DNA of 64,000 nucleotides from Paragordius varius. Taxonomy: Eukaryota; Nematomorpha. The stretch lies in NCBI GenBank assembly GCA_964247055.1, contig OZ176055.1, forward strand, positions 5,952,001-6,016,000, read 5' to 3'. Made by a program: the position numbers and the translations under genes. Shown one piece after another: positions 63,001-64,000 of the stretch. The notes under the pieces are model-generated. The model was given only the letters and a program-made list of their open reading frames with translations. It did no database searches and was not told the DNA's origin. Position 1 is the first letter of the stretch, and every line of letters begins with the position of its first letter.

Positions 63001-64000
63001 AGTCCAATTAACAAGGCCTTACAAACCCATTCAAAATATACCATTACGACCACCAATGATAAGCCATATAATAAATCGAATCAATATATGCATCAAAACT
63101 CAATTACTCGCACGAATGAATCTCCCGCATCATCATACAAAAAAAGTTTTTTGTTTGGAATAGATATACCCTTGACATTCAATCCTAACCAATTATTTAA
63201 AGGTTATATAATTTTATATATATAAATATCTCAATCAAGCTAATTTGTATATCTTAAAAATTTAATTTTAACGTGGTTAAAGTCATTTTATAAATCCATA
63301 GATTGCCCAGCTTTCATATTTTAACGGCAAAATTTAACTAGTGTTTTAGAGGATCCGTTTTTATTTGGTGTCGGAAAACTTTATTTTAAACATTTCTAAG
63401 GGATATTTATATAAAAATGTTTAACAATAAGTTTTGATCCAGTTCTTTGTGAAATAGTTCTTTTCTTTCGATACAATCTGTTTTTAGCAGTTTAAGTTGT
63501 TAAAAATCCCTATCCTTATTATCCAAATTAAACGAGGACAGCCGGGTTTATTGGTTTCAATATCGAATAAGGTTCTAATGGGCTCATCCCGATTGTTTAA
63601 AATAGATTTTAGCTAGGGTTTTTTAGTTAGTTTGATAGATAAAAACTTAAACCTCAAAAATTTTACGTAATTGATTGTTTCATGTGTATCTACAGGTTTG
63701 ATTGACAAAACCTCGAGCAATATGGCAAGAAATTCTTCCGGTACAGAAACATACAAACTCCGAAGCCTAATTTGTCATCAAGGTTTAACCTTGTCCAAAG
63801 GGCATTATTTGACATACGTGAGATATAACTATTGTGTTTTTACCCCCAAAAAACTTGAAGAAATTAAGCAATTACTACACCCTTCCAATGATGCAAACGG
63901 TGATGTGAACAAACTTTGTTTTGACTTGGAAAGGTTTAAAAAGTTTAGGAATAAAGAAGTGGAAGTCTGGTATAAAATAAGTGATGATTGCATTGAAATT
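60047..64000 (+). CDS. USP10-like ubiquitin carboxyl-terminal hydrolase, 3' end beyond window
   Basis: Cysteine protease removing ubiquitin from proteins. Exons: 60047-60224, 60254-60316, 60377-60450, 60626-60710, 61542-61759, 61951-62079, 62249-62344, 62830-63202, 63696 to beyond 64000; 507 residues so far, all phases closing. Landmarks follow USP10 in order: KSNWCYINSILQ (catalytic Cys24), IYEPTQVYHLL, QQDAEEILTFLLNAMHDE, DEDEWNTIVGSGRKNKSTVV (human EDEWEQVGPRNKTSV), FGGQLSS, IQPFLVLPLDI, LSIHKFPEYALILQLK, KGHYLTYVRY (His442) and WYKISDD (Asp502/503). An Asn-rich insertion of about 80 residues follows LILQLKCFNN. Exon 1 starts almost at the catalytic domain, so the roughly 400-residue N-terminus of human USP10 is absent or lies in unseen exons. 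Intron 1 is 29 nt. Confidence 0.88.

Noticed and set aside
1-64000. LTR retroelements, Polintons or other viral fossils
   Set aside because: No long terminal repeats and no gag, integrase, capsid or envelope-like sequence were recognised. The only reverse transcriptase traces are LINE-type.

Overview
The window is eukaryotic and very AT-rich. Its coding segments are spliced, with GT..AG introns in consistent phase. The genes are animal genes: beta-spectrin, a DEPDC7-type DEP protein, mitochondrial ISCA1 and a USP10-type deubiquitinase. The organism is therefore a metazoan, probably a fast-evolving one. Several introns are only 25-29 nt long. Very short introns have been reported from dicyemids, so Dicyemida or a similarly reduced parasitic lineage is possible, but this is inference only.

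Layout. 1-11930: one satellite array of about 145 copies of an 82-bp monomer, with higher-order structure and a degenerate right edge. 11931-14072: non-coding, including one copy of a diverged dispersed repeat. 14073-43754 (+): a complete 44-exon beta-spectrin gene whose joined exons give about 2,587 codons with every splice phase closing. Its introns carry many small inverted-repeat elements (Tc1-like, hAT-like, CACTA-like). 44861-47104 (-): a six-exon DEPDC7-like gene, convergent with spectrin. 47105-52387: non-coding, with a second copy of the dispersed repeat and a nested tandem repeat built at three levels. 52388-53914 (+): four-exon ISCA1. 53915-60046: a transposon graveyard with a LINE 3' end that looks 5'-inverted, and a 2.9-kb element bounded by long inverted repeats. 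60047-64000 (+): a USP10-like gene that runs off the right edge.

The four genes do not form a pathway: membrane skeleton, DEP signalling, mitochondrial iron-sulfur assembly and deubiquitination. What stands out is the structure: an array with phased motifs, two classes of intron length, lineage-specific insertions in spectrin, and several non-autonomous transposon families whose target duplications can still be read. All gene calls come from reading translations against remembered family sequences; no database search was run.
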